Positions 45,695 through 58,436 of a stretch of DNA of 64,000 nt are shown piece after piece. Position 1 is the first letter of the stretch; each line of letters begins with the position of its first letter. Made by a program: the position numbers and the translations under genes. The notes beneath the pieces were generated by a model. It searched no databases. It was not told where the DNA came from and saw only the letters and a program-made list of their open reading frames with translations. Source of the stretch: Pseudomonas sp. ISL-84 (lineage in GTDB: Bacteria; Bacillota; Bacilli; Bacillales; Cytobacillaceae); NCBI GenBank assembly GCA_018613035.1, contig JAGGRA010000027.1, forward strand, positions 1 to 64,000, written 5' to 3'.

Positions 45695-46468
45695 ATGAGC
45701 ATCTATCAGCACTTCCGTCCGGAAGAAAAAGAGTTTATTGACCAGGTCCTCAATTGGAAGGATCAGGCAGAAAATACATATGCTCCAAAGCTCACCGATT
45801 TTCTTGATCCGAGGGAGCAGCATATTCTTAAGAGCATCATAGGACAGCATTCAGGAATACAGTGTGATTTATTTGGAGGTATACCAAATTCGGAGAGGAA
45901 AAGGGCTCTTATATTCCCGGATTATTACCAACCAGATGAGGAAGATTTTCAAATCTGCTTATTTGAAGTTGACTATCCTAAAAAGTTTGTTACACTCGAG
46001 CATCCCCAGGTTTTAGGCAGCCTGATGTCTCTTGGATTAAAGCGGGGAAAATTCGGTGATATTCTATTCGATAACGACAGGATCCAATTTTTTGTTTCTG
46101 AAGAAGTGGAGGACTATATTCGCCTGCAGCTGGAGACCATCGGCAGAGCCTCCGTTACTCTAAGGAAGCAGCCCTTTGCTAAAACAATCCAAACTAGCGA
46201 GGAGTGGCGGGAATACTCGGTCACATCTTCATCCTTAAGGCTTGATACAGTCATTTCAGCGGTATACAGTATCTCCAGGCAAAAATCACAGCTTTTTATC
46301 CAGCAGGGGCTGGTTAAAGTCAATTGGACATTACTTGAAAACCCCTCCTTTGAATGCAAAGAAGGAGATATGATTTCAGTCAGGGGACAAGGGCGCTCCA
46401 AAATCATGGAGATTGAAGGGAAAACCAAGAAGGATAAATGGAGAATTATCGCTGGAAGGCAAAAATAA
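45695..46468 (+). CDS. ylmH: S4-domain RNA-binding protein YlmH
   Basis: 257-aa protein with an N-terminal domain (YQHFRPEEKEFIDQVLNW) and a C-terminal S4 RNA-binding domain (about 181-240, LRLDTVISAVYSISRQKSQLFIQQGLVKVNW). In B. subtilis YlmH acts in ribosome-associated quality control, promoting alanine tailing on stalled 50S. AAGGAGG lies about 12 nt before the ATG. Confidence 0.92.
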   Translation: MSIYQHFRPEEKEFIDQVLNWKDQAENTYAPKLTDFLDPREQHILKSIIGQHSGIQCDLFGGIPNSERKRALIFPDYYQPDEEDFQICLFEVDYPKKFVTLEHPQVLGSLMSLGLKRGKFGDILFDNDRIQFFVSEEVEDYIRLQLETIGRASVTLRKQPFAKTIQTSEEWREYSVTSSSLRLDTVISAVYSISRQKSQLFIQQGLVKVNWTLLENPSFECKEGDMISVRGQGRSKIMEIEGKTKKDKWRIIAGRQK

Positions 46469-46605
46469 TTTATAATAATGCAGGAATTTGATGCAAGCTG
46501 TCGAATAAATAAATCAAAAGATAGCGGAGTCTGTTATAATGAAAGGGAACCAGCAGGCTCGGACAAATTTTTACATAAGAACAACAGATCTGGGAGGTGG
46601 CACCT

Positions 46606-47124
46606 ATGCCATTAACACCGTTAGATATTCATAACAAGGAATTCAGTAAAGGGTTCCGCGGATATGATGAAGATGAAGTAAATGAGTTCCTCGATCAAAT
46701 CATTAAAGATTATGAAATCCTGATTAGGGAAAAAAAGGAACTTGAAGAAAAACTCAATGAAGTTAACGATCGCATTGGCCACTTTACAACAATTGAAGAG
46801 ACTTTGAATAAATCCATTGTGGTGGCACAGGAAGCTGCAGAAGAAGTCAAGCGCAATGCACATAAGGAGGCAAAGCTGATCATTAAAGAAGCGGAAAAGA
46901 ATGCTGACCGGATTGTTAATGAGTCATTATCGAAAGCACGAAAAATCGCATTGGATATCGAAGACCTGAAGAAACAATCCAAAGTATTCAGAACCCGTTT
47001 CAAAATGCTCGTTGAAGCACAGCTTGATATGCTGAATAACGATGATTGGGATCATTTAATGGAGTATAAGCTTGACTCTACAGACCTAAAATCATTAAAA
47101 GAAGAGGAAGAATCACTGGCTTGA
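46606..47124 (+). CDS. divIVA: Cell-pole and septum determinant DivIVA
   Basis: 172-aa coiled-coil protein that recognises negative membrane curvature and recruits MinJ. The N-terminal lipid-binding motif PLTPLDIHNKEFSKGFRGYD contains the membrane-inserting segment; long coiled coil follows (about 30-150). I chose the ATG at 46606 (family start MPLTP, GGGAGGTGG upstream); an in-frame GTG at 46597 lies inside the RBS. Confidence 0.95.
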   Translation: MPLTPLDIHNKEFSKGFRGYDEDEVNEFLDQIIKDYEILIREKKELEEKLNEVNDRIGHFTTIEETLNKSIVVAQEAAEEVKRNAHKEAKLIIKEAEKNADRIVNESLSKARKIALDIEDLKKQSKVFRTRFKMLVEAQLDMLNNDDWDHLMEYKLDSTDLKSLKEEEESLA

Positions 47125-47150
47125 CGAAAGCTTTAGATATCGCATATACT
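47121..47150 (+). promoter_or_regulatory. SigmaA promoter of the ileS T-box leader
   Basis: -35 TTGACG (47121-47126), 18-bp spacer, -10 TATACT (47145-47150). The -35 overlaps the divIVA stop codon. Confidence 0.75.
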
Positions 47151-47157
47151 TTTATAA

Positions 47158-47456
47158 CAAAGTAAATACCATGATTATAAACGATGAGAGGGAAAGTACA
47201 GTTTTTTTAGCTTAAGTGCAGAAGTGCATGCTCACTCTGTTAGCGAGCCGGGGATGGTGGAAGCCCGGGGATAAGCAGAAAATTGGAAAATCACCCTTGA
47301 GTTCCTTGCCGAACATTCTTTAGAACCAGTAGGCCAAGGCGAATCATTCACGTTAAGAATGCTTTGAGCGGATGGAATGATAATTCCGTCTACAAGGGTG
47401 GTACCGCGGGAGAATAAAACCTTCTCGTCCCTTTTTGGGATGAGAGGGTTTTTTGT
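47158..47456 (+). promoter_or_regulatory. T-box riboswitch upstream of ileS
   Basis: The conserved T-box AAGGGTGGTACCGCGGG is at 47394-47410, followed by the terminator AAAACC..CTC / GAGagGGTTTTTT (47417-47455). Stem I begins near GATGAGAGGGAAAGTAC; the likely specifier is ATC (Ile) in GAAAATCACCC near 47289-47295. Uncharged tRNA-Ile would favour the antiterminator and expression of ileS. Confidence 0.93.
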
Positions 47457-47520
47457 GTTTTATAATGATTTATCTGCTCTAACATTGGCAATCATGGTAT
47501 TTAATGAGTTTGTCGCAGTC

Positions 47521-47662
47521 TAATGGGCGGTAGGAATCCCTCTTTAAGACTCAGAGAAATCGAAAGGGATAAGTGGGAGTCCAACTGACCGTAGAGGCCC
47601 GATTGGTTCAACTAACAATCAATGGGGATGAAGGCCCCCACTGATTGAAGTTTCACTTTATA
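47521..47662. repeat. Family B intergenic repeat between the T-box terminator and ileS
   Basis: A ~140-bp segment with several arms, notably CAATCAaTGGGG / CCCCAcTGATTG (47616-47647), ending GAAGTTTCACTTTATA just before the ileS RBS. Its 3' end recurs at 8892-8921. It lengthens the distance from the T-box terminator to ileS to about 220 nt. Confidence 0.55.
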
Positions 47663-47677
47663 CAGGAGGAAAATGGA

Positions 47678-50449
47678 ATGGATTACAAAGATAGTTTATT
47701 AATGCCAAAAACAGAATTCCCGATGCGCGGGAATCTTCCAAAGCGCGAACCTGAGGTCCAGGCTAAATGGGAAGAAATGAATATTTATGAAAAGGTACAG
47801 GAACGCACTAAAGGCCGTCCGATATTTGTGCTGCACGATGGCCCTCCATATGCAAACGGCGATATTCACATTGGCCATGCACTGAACAAAATTTTGAAGG
47901 ATTTCATTGTCCGTTCCAAGTCTATGACCGGATACAATGCCCCATATGTTCCCGGATGGGATACACATGGTTTGCCGATTGAGCAGGCTTTGACAAATAA
48001 AGGGGTAAAAAGAAAAGAAATGAGTGTTGCGGAATTCCGTAAACTTTGCGAAGAGTACGCTTATGAGCAAATTGACAGCCAACGGGGACAATTTAAGCGT
48101 TTGGGTGTACGCGGTGATTGGGAGAACCCCTATATCACTTTGAAGCCTGAGTATGAGGCACAGCAAATTAAAGTATTTGGAGAAATGGCTAAAAAGGGCT
48201 ACATTTACAAGGGTAAAAAGCCTGTTTATTGGTCTCCGTCATCTGAATCTGCATTGGCTGAAGCTGAAATTGAATATAAAGATAAACGTTCACCATCGAT
48301 TTATGTCGGATTTAAAGTAAAAGATGGAAAGAACGTATTAGATAACGATACGCAAATCATCATTTGGACAACAACACCTTGGACGATTCCTGCCAACCTT
48401 GGAATTTCTGTTCATCCGGAGCTTAATTATGCTGTTGCTGAAGCAAGTGGCCAAAAATATCTTGTTGCTGAAGATTTATTGTCGTCAGTCGCAAAAGAGT
48501 TCGAATGGGAAGACCATAATGTTGTGAAAACAATTAAAGGAAGCGATCTGGAGCATGTAATTGCTGAGCATCCCCTTTATGGACGTGACTCCCTTGTGAT
48601 GCTGGGCGAGCATGTAACTACAGATGCTGGTACTGGCTGTGTTCACACAGCTCCTGGCCATGGGGAAGACGATTTCCATGTTGGTATGAAATACGGATTG
48701 GACGTATTATGCCCGGTAGATGATAAAGGAAACATGACAAATGAAGCTCCCGGTTTTGAAGACTTGTTCTATGATGCAGCCAACAAACCAATCACGGAAA
48801 AGCTTGAGGAAGTTGGCGCTTTATTAAAGCTAACATTCATTACTCACTCTTATCCGCATGACTGGAGAACAAAAAAGCCGGTTATTTTCCGTGCGACAGC
48901 ACAATGGTTTGCATCCATTAAGGATTTCCGCAATGAACTTTTAGAAGCTGTTAAGGAAACGAATTGGTATCCTGCATGGGGTGAAACGAGACTGTTCAAC
49001 ATGGTCCGCGACCGCGGAGATTGGTGTATTTCCCGTCAGCGCGTCTGGGGTGTTCCAATTCCTGTCTTTTATGCTGAAAGTGGAGAAGAAATCATTACAG
49101 ATGAGACAATCGAACATGTGTCAAATCTTTTCCGCGAAAATGGTTCAAATATTTGGTTTGAAAAAGAAGCCAAGGAATTGCTTCCTGAAGGGTTCACTCA
49201 TCCTGGCAGCCCGAACGGCCAATTTACGAAAGAAACGGATATCATGGACGTTTGGTTTGACTCTGGTTCTTCCCACCAGGCTGTTCTTTTAGAACGAGAT
49301 GATCTTCAGCGTCCTGCGGACTTATACCTTGAGGGATCCGACCAGTACCGTGGTTGGTTTAACTCTTCGTTATCGACTGCAGTTGCTGTGACAGGAAAAG
49401 CTCCTTATAAAGGTGTTCTAAGCCATGGTTTTACCCTGGACGGCGAAGGCAGAAAAATGAGTAAGTCCATCGGCAACGTTGTTGTGCCGGCTAAAGTTAT
49501 GAACCAGCTTGGTGCTGACATCCTTCGTTTATGGGTTGCGTCTGTTGATTACCAGGCAGATGTCCGTGTTTCCGATGCAATCTTGAAACAGGTTGCTGAA
49601 GTGTACCGCAAGATCCGCAACACTTTCCGTTTCTTGCTTGGAAATCTTGCTGACTTTAATCCTGCAACTGATTCAGTTGCATTTGAAAATCTGCGTGAAG
49701 TTGATCAGTTCATGCTTGTTAAGCTTAATAAATTGATTAAGAGCGTGCGTGAGTCTTATGACCGCTATGAATTTGCAGGCATCTACCACGCAGTCAATAA
49801 TTTCTGTACATTGGATCTAAGTGCGTTTTATCTTGATTTTGCAAAAGATGTTCTCTACATTGAAGCAAAAGATAATGCAGAGCGCCGTGCGATCCAAACA
49901 GTACTTTATGAGAGCCTGATTGCTCTTACAAAACTTGTAGCGCCAATTCTGTCCCATACAGCAGATGAAGTTTGGAGCTTTATCCCAAATGTGCAAGAAG
50001 AGAGTGTACAATTAACTGATATGCCGGAATATCAAGAGCTTCCAAATGCGAAGCAGCTTGAAGAAAAATGGACGGCATTTATGAAGCTTCGCGATGACGT
50101 TTTAAAGGCATTGGAAGAAGCCCGCAATGAAAAGGTTATCGGTAAATCACTGACAGCGAAAGTCACTCTTTATGTTAACGATCATGCTAAAAACCTACTG
50201 GATTCTATCCAGGAAAACCTTCAGCAGCTCTTTATCGTTTCTGGCTTTGAAGTAGCAGGCAGCCTGGAAGATGCTCCTGAAAACGCAATGAAATTTGAAA
50301 ACTCCGCAATTGCTGTTACCAAAGCAGAAGGTGAGACATGCGAGCGCTGCTGGACAGTAACACCGGAAGTTGGCCAGACTGAAGGCTACGATACACTTTG
50401 CCCTCGCTGTGCTGATGTTGTAAAAAATAACTATAGCCATTTGGCGTAA
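47678..50449 (+). CDS. ileS: Isoleucyl-tRNA synthetase
   Basis: Class Ia synthetase charging tRNA-Ile. The 923-aa protein has HIGH at residues 64-67, the CP1 editing domain (about 190-390, with [13 protein letters not shown]), KMSKS at 593-597, WFNSSLST, and a C-terminal zinc finger with CERCW and CPRCAD near the end. I chose the ATG at 47678 ([21 protein letters not shown] upstream). It is the standard Bacillus-type ileS controlled by the T-box upstream. Confidence 0.97.
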   Translation: MDYKDSLLMPKTEFPMRGNLPKREPEVQAKWEEMNIYEKVQERTKGRPIFVLHDGPPYANGDIHIGHALNKILKDFIVRSKSMTGYNAPYVPGWDTHGLPIEQALTNKGVKRKEMSVAEFRKLCEEYAYEQIDSQRGQFKRLGVRGDWENPYITLKPEYEAQQIKVFGEMAKKGYIYKGKKPVYWSPSSESALAEAEIEYKDKRSPSIYVGFKVKDGKNVLDNDTQIIIWTTTPWTIPANLGISVHPELNYAVAEASGQKYLVAEDLLSSVAKEFEWEDHNVVKTIKGSDLEHVIAEHPLYGRDSLVMLGEHVTTDAGTGCVHTAPGHGEDDFHVGMKYGLDVLCPVDDKGNMTNEAPGFEDLFYDAANKPITEKLEEVGALLKLTFITHSYPHDWRTKKPVIFRATAQWFASIKDFRNELLEAVKETNWYPAWGETRLFNMVRDRGDWCISRQRVWGVPIPVFYAESGEEIITDETIEHVSNLFRENGSNIWFEKEAKELLPEGFTHPGSPNGQFTKETDIMDVWFDSGSSHQAVLLERDDLQRPADLYLEGSDQYRGWFNSSLSTAVAVTGKAPYKGVLSHGFTLDGEGRKMSKSIGNVVVPAKVMNQLGADILRLWVASVDYQADVRVSDAILKQVAEVYRKIRNTFRFLLGNLADFNPATDSVAFENLREVDQFMLVKLNKLIKSVRESYDRYEFAGIYHAVNNFCTLDLSAFYLDFAKDVLYIEAKDNAERRAIQTVLYESLIALTKLVAPILSHTADEVWSFIPNVQEESVQLTDMPEYQELPNAKQLEEKWTAFMKLRDDVLKALEEARNEKVIGKSLTAKVTLYVNDHAKNLLDSIQENLQQLFIVSGFEVAGSLEDAPENAMKFENSAIAVTKAEGETCERCWTVTPEVGQTEGYDTLCPRCADVVKNNYSHLA

Positions 50450-50455
50450 TAATTG

Positions 50456-50488
50456 AACAGTCCCCTGGTTCAGGGGGCTGTTTTATTT
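50456..50488 (+). terminator. Terminator after ileS
   Basis: Stem AACAGtCCCCTG / CAGGGGgCTGTT with loop GTT and a TTTATTTTA tail. Confidence 0.9.
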
Positions 50489-50519
50489 TAGGCTATGTAC
50501 CTTCTTGGACTTTATTTAA

Positions 50520-50612
50520 GGCTCTTTTCTAAAAGATTGTTGTTTATTTATGATTTTGTGATTAAAAACCATTGAAAAATCAACCTCTCCACACTACTTG
50601 TTTAAGTAGCAG
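50520..50612. repeat. Family A composite repeat lacking its core
   Basis: GGCTCTTTTCTAAAAGATTG matches the left flank at 5313-5340, and AAATCAACC followed by TCTCCACACTACTTGTTTA matches the right flank at 5508-5535, but the ~125-bp GC-rich core present there is missing. Confidence 0.55.
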
Positions 50613-50639
50613 CAAAATGCGCGAAAACAGCCTTATCTA

Positions 50640-50860
50640 AAGAACGGGTAACGGAAACAAAAGCGGATGTATACCGGATCTTTTTCTTTTAACACGGAGT
50701 AAGGGAACAAAAGAGGGACATACATGCCAAAATTTTCGTTAAGCTCAAGGAATGGGAACAAAAAAAGTATACATACCGAAACTTTATCTTTAAGTGTGAG
50801 GAAAGGGAACAAAAGGAAGGCTGAATTTTTGCCTCAGCTTTATGAAAGGAAAGAAAAAGT
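50640..50860 (+). repeat. Divergent ~51-bp tandem repeat array
   Basis: GGAAACAAAA/GGGAACAAAA recurs at 50653, 50703, 50754 and 50805 (steps of 50, 51 and 51 bp), each preceded by an AAG/AGG-rich run and followed by a (G)TATACATACCGAAA-like segment and a T-rich stretch. A decayed fifth unit starts near 50848. No ORF. It fills the ileS-ylyA gap together with the repeat before it. Confidence 0.6.
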
Positions 50861-51003
50861 GATACCTAGAGAAATGTTCCAAGAGTTTTAATAAATAATT
50901 CCACCTTCGTTAAATGTTGTGCCGTTTGCTAAAAGTTTGCCCGTGTCTGGAAACGCCTCCGAGAAATAATAAAGGAAACACCAATAGAACGGAGGAAAAA
51001 GGC

Positions 51004-51291
51004 ATGGATGCAAAAGCAGAAGGGCTCTATTCAGAACTCCGTAATACAAGACAAGAAATATTGGAAAGACTGATGGAAGGCAATAGTTCAGCTTTGATTA
51101 AACCAATTTTATTGGAAGAACTGCATGACATTGAGCAAACGCTTAGAAAAATTGAAAATGGCGATTATGGGAAATGTGAAATTTCCGGTGAACTGCTTCC
51201 TGCAGATTTGCTTGAAATGATACCGACCTTAAAAACGATGGAGGATTGCAGCATGCTCGGGAAATATTACCGAAAGTCGATCTATCATTGA
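51004..51291 (+). CDS. ylyA: DksA/TraR-like RNA polymerase-associated protein YlyA
   Basis: 95-aa protein, homologue of B. subtilis YlyA, a SigmaG-controlled protein that binds RNA polymerase and adjusts late forespore transcription. It has an N-terminal coiled coil (about 1-55) with the TraR/DksA-type ending IENGDYGKCEISGELL (about 52-67). Only two cysteines (in GKCE and EDCS) remain of the usual four-Cys zinc finger, so zinc binding is probably lost. I chose the ATG at 51004 after CGGAGGAAAAAG; the longer frame has no RBS. Confidence 0.87.
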   Translation: MDAKAEGLYSELRNTRQEILERLMEGNSSALIKPILLEELHDIEQTLRKIENGDYGKCEISGELLPADLLEMIPTLKTMEDCSMLGKYYRKSIYH

Positions 51292-51370
51292 GTTTAAGCG
51301 TGTGCTGTGTTTTTTATTCAGTTTGTGCTAAAATGCAAAGGTAATGATATGAGATATGGGGGTTGCCTTT

Positions 51371-51865
51371 GTGTTTTATTACATAATTGCTTTGTTCGTG
51401 ATTGCTCTTGACCAGCTGACAAAATGGCTGATTGTAAAGAACTTCGAATTAGGGGAAAGTGTGAAGGTTATTGAAGACTTTCTCTATATTACATCGCACC
51501 GCAACCGTGGCGCTGCTTGGGGTATCCTGCAGGGTCAAATGTGGTTTTTCTATGTGATAACCGTCATTGTCATCATTGGAATTATTTATTACATTCAAAA
51601 AGCAGCTAAAGGCAAAATGCTACTGGGTGTCTCTTTGGGATTAATGCTGGGCGGAGCGATTGGAAACTTTATTGACAGAGTATATCGGAAAGAGGTTGTT
51701 GATTTTATCAACACCTATATTTTTGGCTATGACTTCCCCGTTTTCAATATTGCTGACTCGGCATTGGTGATTGGAGTAGGCATGCTGATGATTCAGATGC
51801 TGCTTGAAGAGAGAGAAGCAAAGAAGGAGAAATCTTATGGAGAAAATGGAACACATCATTCCTGA
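51371..51865 (+). CDS. lspA: Prolipoprotein signal peptidase (SPase II)
   Basis: Membrane aspartic protease that cleaves lipoprotein signal peptides after lipidation. The 164-aa protein has four transmembrane helices and the catalytic aspartates in GNFIDRVYR (about residues 99-107) and [10 protein letters not shown] (about 125-134), plus [13 protein letters not shown] chose the GTG at 51371 (GGGGGTT upstream; family start M/V-x-YYIIAL). Its 3' end overlaps ylyB by 29 nt. Confidence 0.95.
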   Translation: MFYYIIALFVIALDQLTKWLIVKNFELGESVKVIEDFLYITSHRNRGAAWGILQGQMWFFYVITVIVIIGIIYYIQKAAKGKMLLGVSLGLMLGGAIGNFIDRVYRKEVVDFINTYIFGYDFPVFNIADSALVIGVGMLMIQMLLEEREAKKEKSYGENGTHHS

Positions 51866-52748
51866 GGAACAGGCAGGAGAAAGAATAGATAAAGTACTAT
51901 CCACGCTTAATGCAGAGTGGTCAAGAACCCAGGTTCAGCAATGGATTAAGGATGGCAATGTTCTTGTAAATGGGCAAAAGCCGAAAACAAATTATAAATG
52001 CACAGTGAATGACCGTATTGAGATCACCATACCCGATCCCGAAGAATTGGATGTTGTCCCTGAAGAAATGGACTTGGATATTTATTATGAGGATCAGGAT
52101 GTCCTTGTTGTGAATAAACCTAAAGGAATGGTCGTCCATCCTGCAGCTGGGCACGGAACCGGCACCCTTGTAAACGGCCTGATGGCCCACTGCAAAGATC
52201 TTTCAGGGATAAATGGTGTTATGAGACCTGGAATCGTTCATCGTATAGATAAGGATACATCAGGACTTCTCATGGTTGCCAAAAACGATTTGGCTCATGA
52301 AAGCCTTGTTAACCAGCTTATGAAAAAAACGGTAACACGTAAATACCGCGCCATCGTCCATGGAGTTATTCCCCATGATTATGGAACCATTGATGCACCG
52401 ATTGCCAGAGACCCTAAGGATCGTCAAAGTATGACAGTAGTGGACAATGGCAAACATGCAGTCACTCATTTTCATGTCCTCGAACGTTTTAAGGATTTCA
52501 CACTTGTTGAATGCCAGCTGGAAACAGGCAGGACCCATCAAATCCGTGTGCATATGAAATATATCGGGTATCCCCTTGCAGGAGATCCAAAATACGGGCC
52601 AAGGAAAACCCTGGATCTGGGAGGGCAAGCCCTTCATGCGGGAGTGCTGGGATTTGATCACCCAAGGACGGGAGAGTATCTGGAATTTGAAGCATCCCTT
52701 CCTTCTTATTTTCAAGAGCTCATAGATAATCTTGCAAATAATCGTTGA
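51837..52748 (+). CDS. ylyB: RluD-family pseudouridine synthase YlyB
   Basis: 303-aa enzyme with an N-terminal S4 domain (about 14-75) and RluA/RluD catalytic domain. The catalytic Asp lies in [11 protein letters not shown] (about 138-148); [15 protein letters not shown] and [14 protein letters not shown] are conserved. It should make pseudouridines in 23S rRNA helix 69, by homology. RBS AAGGAGAAATCTT precedes the ATG. Confidence 0.94.
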   Translation: MEKMEHIIPEEQAGERIDKVLSTLNAEWSRTQVQQWIKDGNVLVNGQKPKTNYKCTVNDRIEITIPDPEELDVVPEEMDLDIYYEDQDVLVVNKPKGMVVHPAAGHGTGTLVNGLMAHCKDLSGINGVMRPGIVHRIDKDTSGLLMVAKNDLAHESLVNQLMKKTVTRKYRAIVHGVIPHDYGTIDAPIARDPKDRQSMTVVDNGKHAVTHFHVLERFKDFTLVECQLETGRTHQIRVHMKYIGYPLAGDPKYGPRKTLDLGGQALHAGVLGFDHPRTGEYLEFEASLPSYFQELIDNLANNR

Positions 52749-52801
52749 CAACTGTCCATATGTGCTATAAGATGACTATAGTTAAATAAGTCCTTTAAAA
52801 C

Positions 52802-53475
<674 letters not shown>

Positions 53476-53492
53476 ATAGTCCTTTTAAATGC

Positions 53493-53591
53493 AGTCCAGA
53501 GAGGCTGACAAAGGGGAACTCAGCAGAAGCGGTCTGTCTTTTGCTGTCCTCTTTCACCCTCTTTGCGCCTTACTTGCAAAGAGGGTTTTTT
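53493..53591 (+). promoter_or_regulatory. PyrR attenuator 2 (pyrR-pyrP)
   Basis: PyrR loop AGTCCAGAGAGGCT (53493-53506), exact to consensus, and terminator ACCCTCTTTGC / GCAAAGAGGGT (53556-53586) with T6. Confidence 0.93.
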
Positions 53592-53616
53592 AATAAAACA
53601 AAGAGGAGAGATTTGA

Positions 53617-54921
53617 ATGAATAAACCAATTTTAGACATAAATGACATCCCATCACCGGCCCACTGGCTGACATTAAGCTTACAGCACTTATTCGCAATG
53701 TTCGGAGCAACCATTTTAGTACCATACTTGGTCGGGTTAAACCCCGCGATTGCCTTGATTTCCAGCGGACTTGCAACCATTGCCTTTCTAATCATTACAA
53801 AATGGCAGGTACCGGCATACCTCGGGTCATCTTTCGCTTTTATCGCTCCAATCATCGCTGCAAAAGCAGCCGGCGGCCCGGGAGCAGCCATGATCGGAAG
53901 CTTTATGGCAGGCCTTGTTTACGGAGCTGTTGCATTAATCATCAAAAAAGCAGGCTACCGCTGGATCATGAACCTGCTTCCGCCAATTGTAGTAGGTCCA
54001 GTCATCATCGTAATCGGGCTGGCACTTGCAGGCACAGCAGTCGGCATGGCAATGAATAACCCTGAAACAGGTGAATACAGCATGCTGCATTTCTCTGTAG
54101 CGCTTGTAACGCTGGCAGCAACAATCATCTTCTCCATCTATGCAAAGGGCATGCTCAGCATGGTGCCAATTCTGGCAGGAATCATAATTGGATATGTTTA
54201 TGCACTGGCAATGGGCATAATCGACTTCTCATTAGTTCAGCAGGCAGCCTGGTTTGAAATGCCTGAGTTCTTGTTTCCTTTCGCAGATTATGAAGTAAGG
54301 ATAACACTTGATCTGGCGCTTCTAATGATTCCGGTAGCAGTAGTAACGATCTCAGAGCATATCGGCCATCAGCTTGTACTTGGAAAAGTAGTCGGAAAAG
54401 ATTATATTAAGGAACCTGGATTGCACCGTTCCATTCTTGCAGACGGAACAGGAACTATGATTTCAGCATTAATCGGAGGACCGCCAAAAACAACATACGG
54501 TGAAAACATCGGTGTATTGGCCATCACTAAAATCTACAGTGTCTATGTACTGGCAGGTGCCGCAGTCATTGCGATAATCTTTGGATTCATCGGTAAGGTT
54601 ACAGCCCTAATCAGCTCCATTCCGACACCCGTTATGGGCGGAGTATCCATCCTGCTGTTCGGTATCATCGCTTCATCTGGCTTAAGAATGCTTGTTGACA
54701 GCAAAGTGGACTTCGGAAACAACCGCAACCTGGTTATTGCATCAGTCATCCTTGTACTGGGAATTGGCGGAGCGCATATTGAAATCTGGGCATTCAAACT
54801 AGAAGGAATGGCCCTGGCTGCGATCAGCGGCGTCCTTCTAAATCTGATTCTTCCAGGCAGAGAAGAAGCTAAAGATGACATGCTTGAAAGTGAAAACGAA
54901 AAAAAAACGAATGTAGCATAA
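53617..54921 (+). CDS. pyrP: Uracil permease PyrP
   Basis: 434-aa nucleobase:cation symporter-2 (UraA/PyrP) protein with about 14 transmembrane segments. Conserved motifs: SLQHLFAMFGATILVP near the N-terminus, the substrate-site segments LVTISEHIGHQ-like (VVTISEHIGHQLVLGK, about 244-259) and GGPPKTTYGENIGVLAITK (about 287-305). Codon use is cleanly lower-AT than neighbours. RBS AGAGGAGAG precedes the ATG. Imports uracil under PyrR control. Confidence 0.96.
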   Translation: MNKPILDINDIPSPAHWLTLSLQHLFAMFGATILVPYLVGLNPAIALISSGLATIAFLIITKWQVPAYLGSSFAFIAPIIAAKAAGGPGAAMIGSFMAGLVYGAVALIIKKAGYRWIMNLLPPIVVGPVIIVIGLALAGTAVGMAMNNPETGEYSMLHFSVALVTLAATIIFSIYAKGMLSMVPILAGIIIGYVYALAMGIIDFSLVQQAAWFEMPEFLFPFADYEVRITLDLALLMIPVAVVTISEHIGHQLVLGKVVGKDYIKEPGLHRSILADGTGTMISALIGGPPKTTYGENIGVLAITKIYSVYVLAGAAVIAIIFGFIGKVTALISSIPTPVMGGVSILLFGIIASSGLRMLVDSKVDFGNNRNLVIASVILVLGIGGAHIEIWAFKLEGMALAAISGVLLNLILPGREEAKDDMLESENEKKTNVA

Positions 54922-54934
54922 CACGTTTTAACTA

Positions 54935-55052
54935 GGTCCAGAGAGACTTAAAAGGGTGTTGGCGGCAATTTGGCTAAACGGGACCAGTGTACCCAAATGC
55001 CAGGTGGCCTCAACTATGCAGCACCCTGACCGAATTGGCAGGGTGCTTTTTT
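54935..55052 (+). promoter_or_regulatory. PyrR attenuator 3 (pyrP-pyrB)
   Basis: PyrR loop GGTCCAGAGAGACT (54935-54948; two differences from consensus) and terminator GCACCCTG / CAGGGTGC with T6 (55021-55052). Confidence 0.88.
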
Positions 55053-55130
55053 ATGGAAAACTGTGTAAAACTAATTGCGGATTATCAACACCCAAGTTTC
55101 AAAGATCCTTATTGAAAAGCTCTTAAATAA

Positions 55131-57329
<2,199 letters not shown>

Positions 57330-57333
<4 letters not shown>

Positions 57334-58436
57334 AAAAACAGCTGATTCTGGAAGATGGAACTATTTTTATCGGAAAAGGGTTTGGAAGTGATGTAAATTC
57401 AATTGGAGAGATTGTATTCAATACAGGGATGACAGGTTATCAGGAAATCTTGTCAGACCCTTCCTACTGCGGGCAAATTGTTACTCTTACTTATCCATTA
57501 ATCGGAAACTACGGAATCAACCGGGATGACTTTGAATCCATTTCTCCTGCGATTTCAGGGTTTATTGTAAAAGAAGCAAGCGAGTATCCTTCCAACTGGA
57601 GAAATGAGCAGTCATTGAACGAATATTTCAAGATGAAGAATATTCCGGGTATTGCGGGAATCGATACAAGAAAATTAACAAGAATCATCCGCCGGCATGG
57701 AACGCTTAAAGGGGCTATCTGCAGCATGAATGAAAACCCTGAAACGATCATCGAAAAATTGCGTGCAACCATGCTGCGCAACGACCAGGTAAAGCAGGTT
57801 TCTACTAAGACATCTTATCCAAGCCCAGGGCGCGGCAGCAGGGTTGTCCTCGTAGATTTCGGAATGAAGCACGGTATTTTAAGGGAACTAAATAAGCGGG
57901 ATTGTGATGTGATTGTTGTTCCTTACAATACTTCAGCTAAAGAAATTCTCAGCTTGAGCCCTGACGGTGTCATGCTGTCCAATGGACCTGGGGACCCGAA
58001 AGATGTTCCGGAAGCCATCACAATGATTAAGGAACTATTAGGTAATGTGCCTATTTTCGGGATTTGCCTGGGCCATCAGCTCTTTGCATTGGCGTGCGGT
58101 GCCAATACAGAAAAAATGAAATTTGGCCACCGGGGCTCTAATCATCCAGTAAAAGATCTGAGTACTGGAAAAGTAGCTTTAACTTCACAGAACCATGGTT
58201 ATTCAGTTGAAGAAAATTCAATAGCGGGCACACCGCTTGAAATTACTCATATTGCGTTAAACGATGGAACGATCGAAGGGCTGAAACATAAAGAAGTACC
58301 AGCTTTTACCGTACAATACCACCCGGAAGCTTCACCAGGACCAGAAGATGCAAACGGGTTATTTGAACAATTCCTGCAAATGATTGAAACACAAAAAGAG
58401 GAAGGTGCTGCAGCATGTCAAAGCGTACAGATATAA
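57330..58436 (+). CDS. pyrAA: Carbamoyl-phosphate synthase, pyrimidine-specific small chain
   Basis: Glutaminase subunit supplying ammonia for carbamoyl phosphate. The 368-aa protein has an N-terminal CPSase domain and a class I glutamine amidotransferase domain with Cys246 in FGICLGHQL and the His-Glu pair in [11 protein letters not shown] near 335-345. Overlaps pyrC by four nt (ATGA) and pyrAB by 22 nt. Confidence 0.96.

Noticed and set aside
50640-50860. CRISPR array
   Set aside because: The repeat cores are only about 10 bp and the intervening sequence is itself repeated, not unique; no cas genes nearby.
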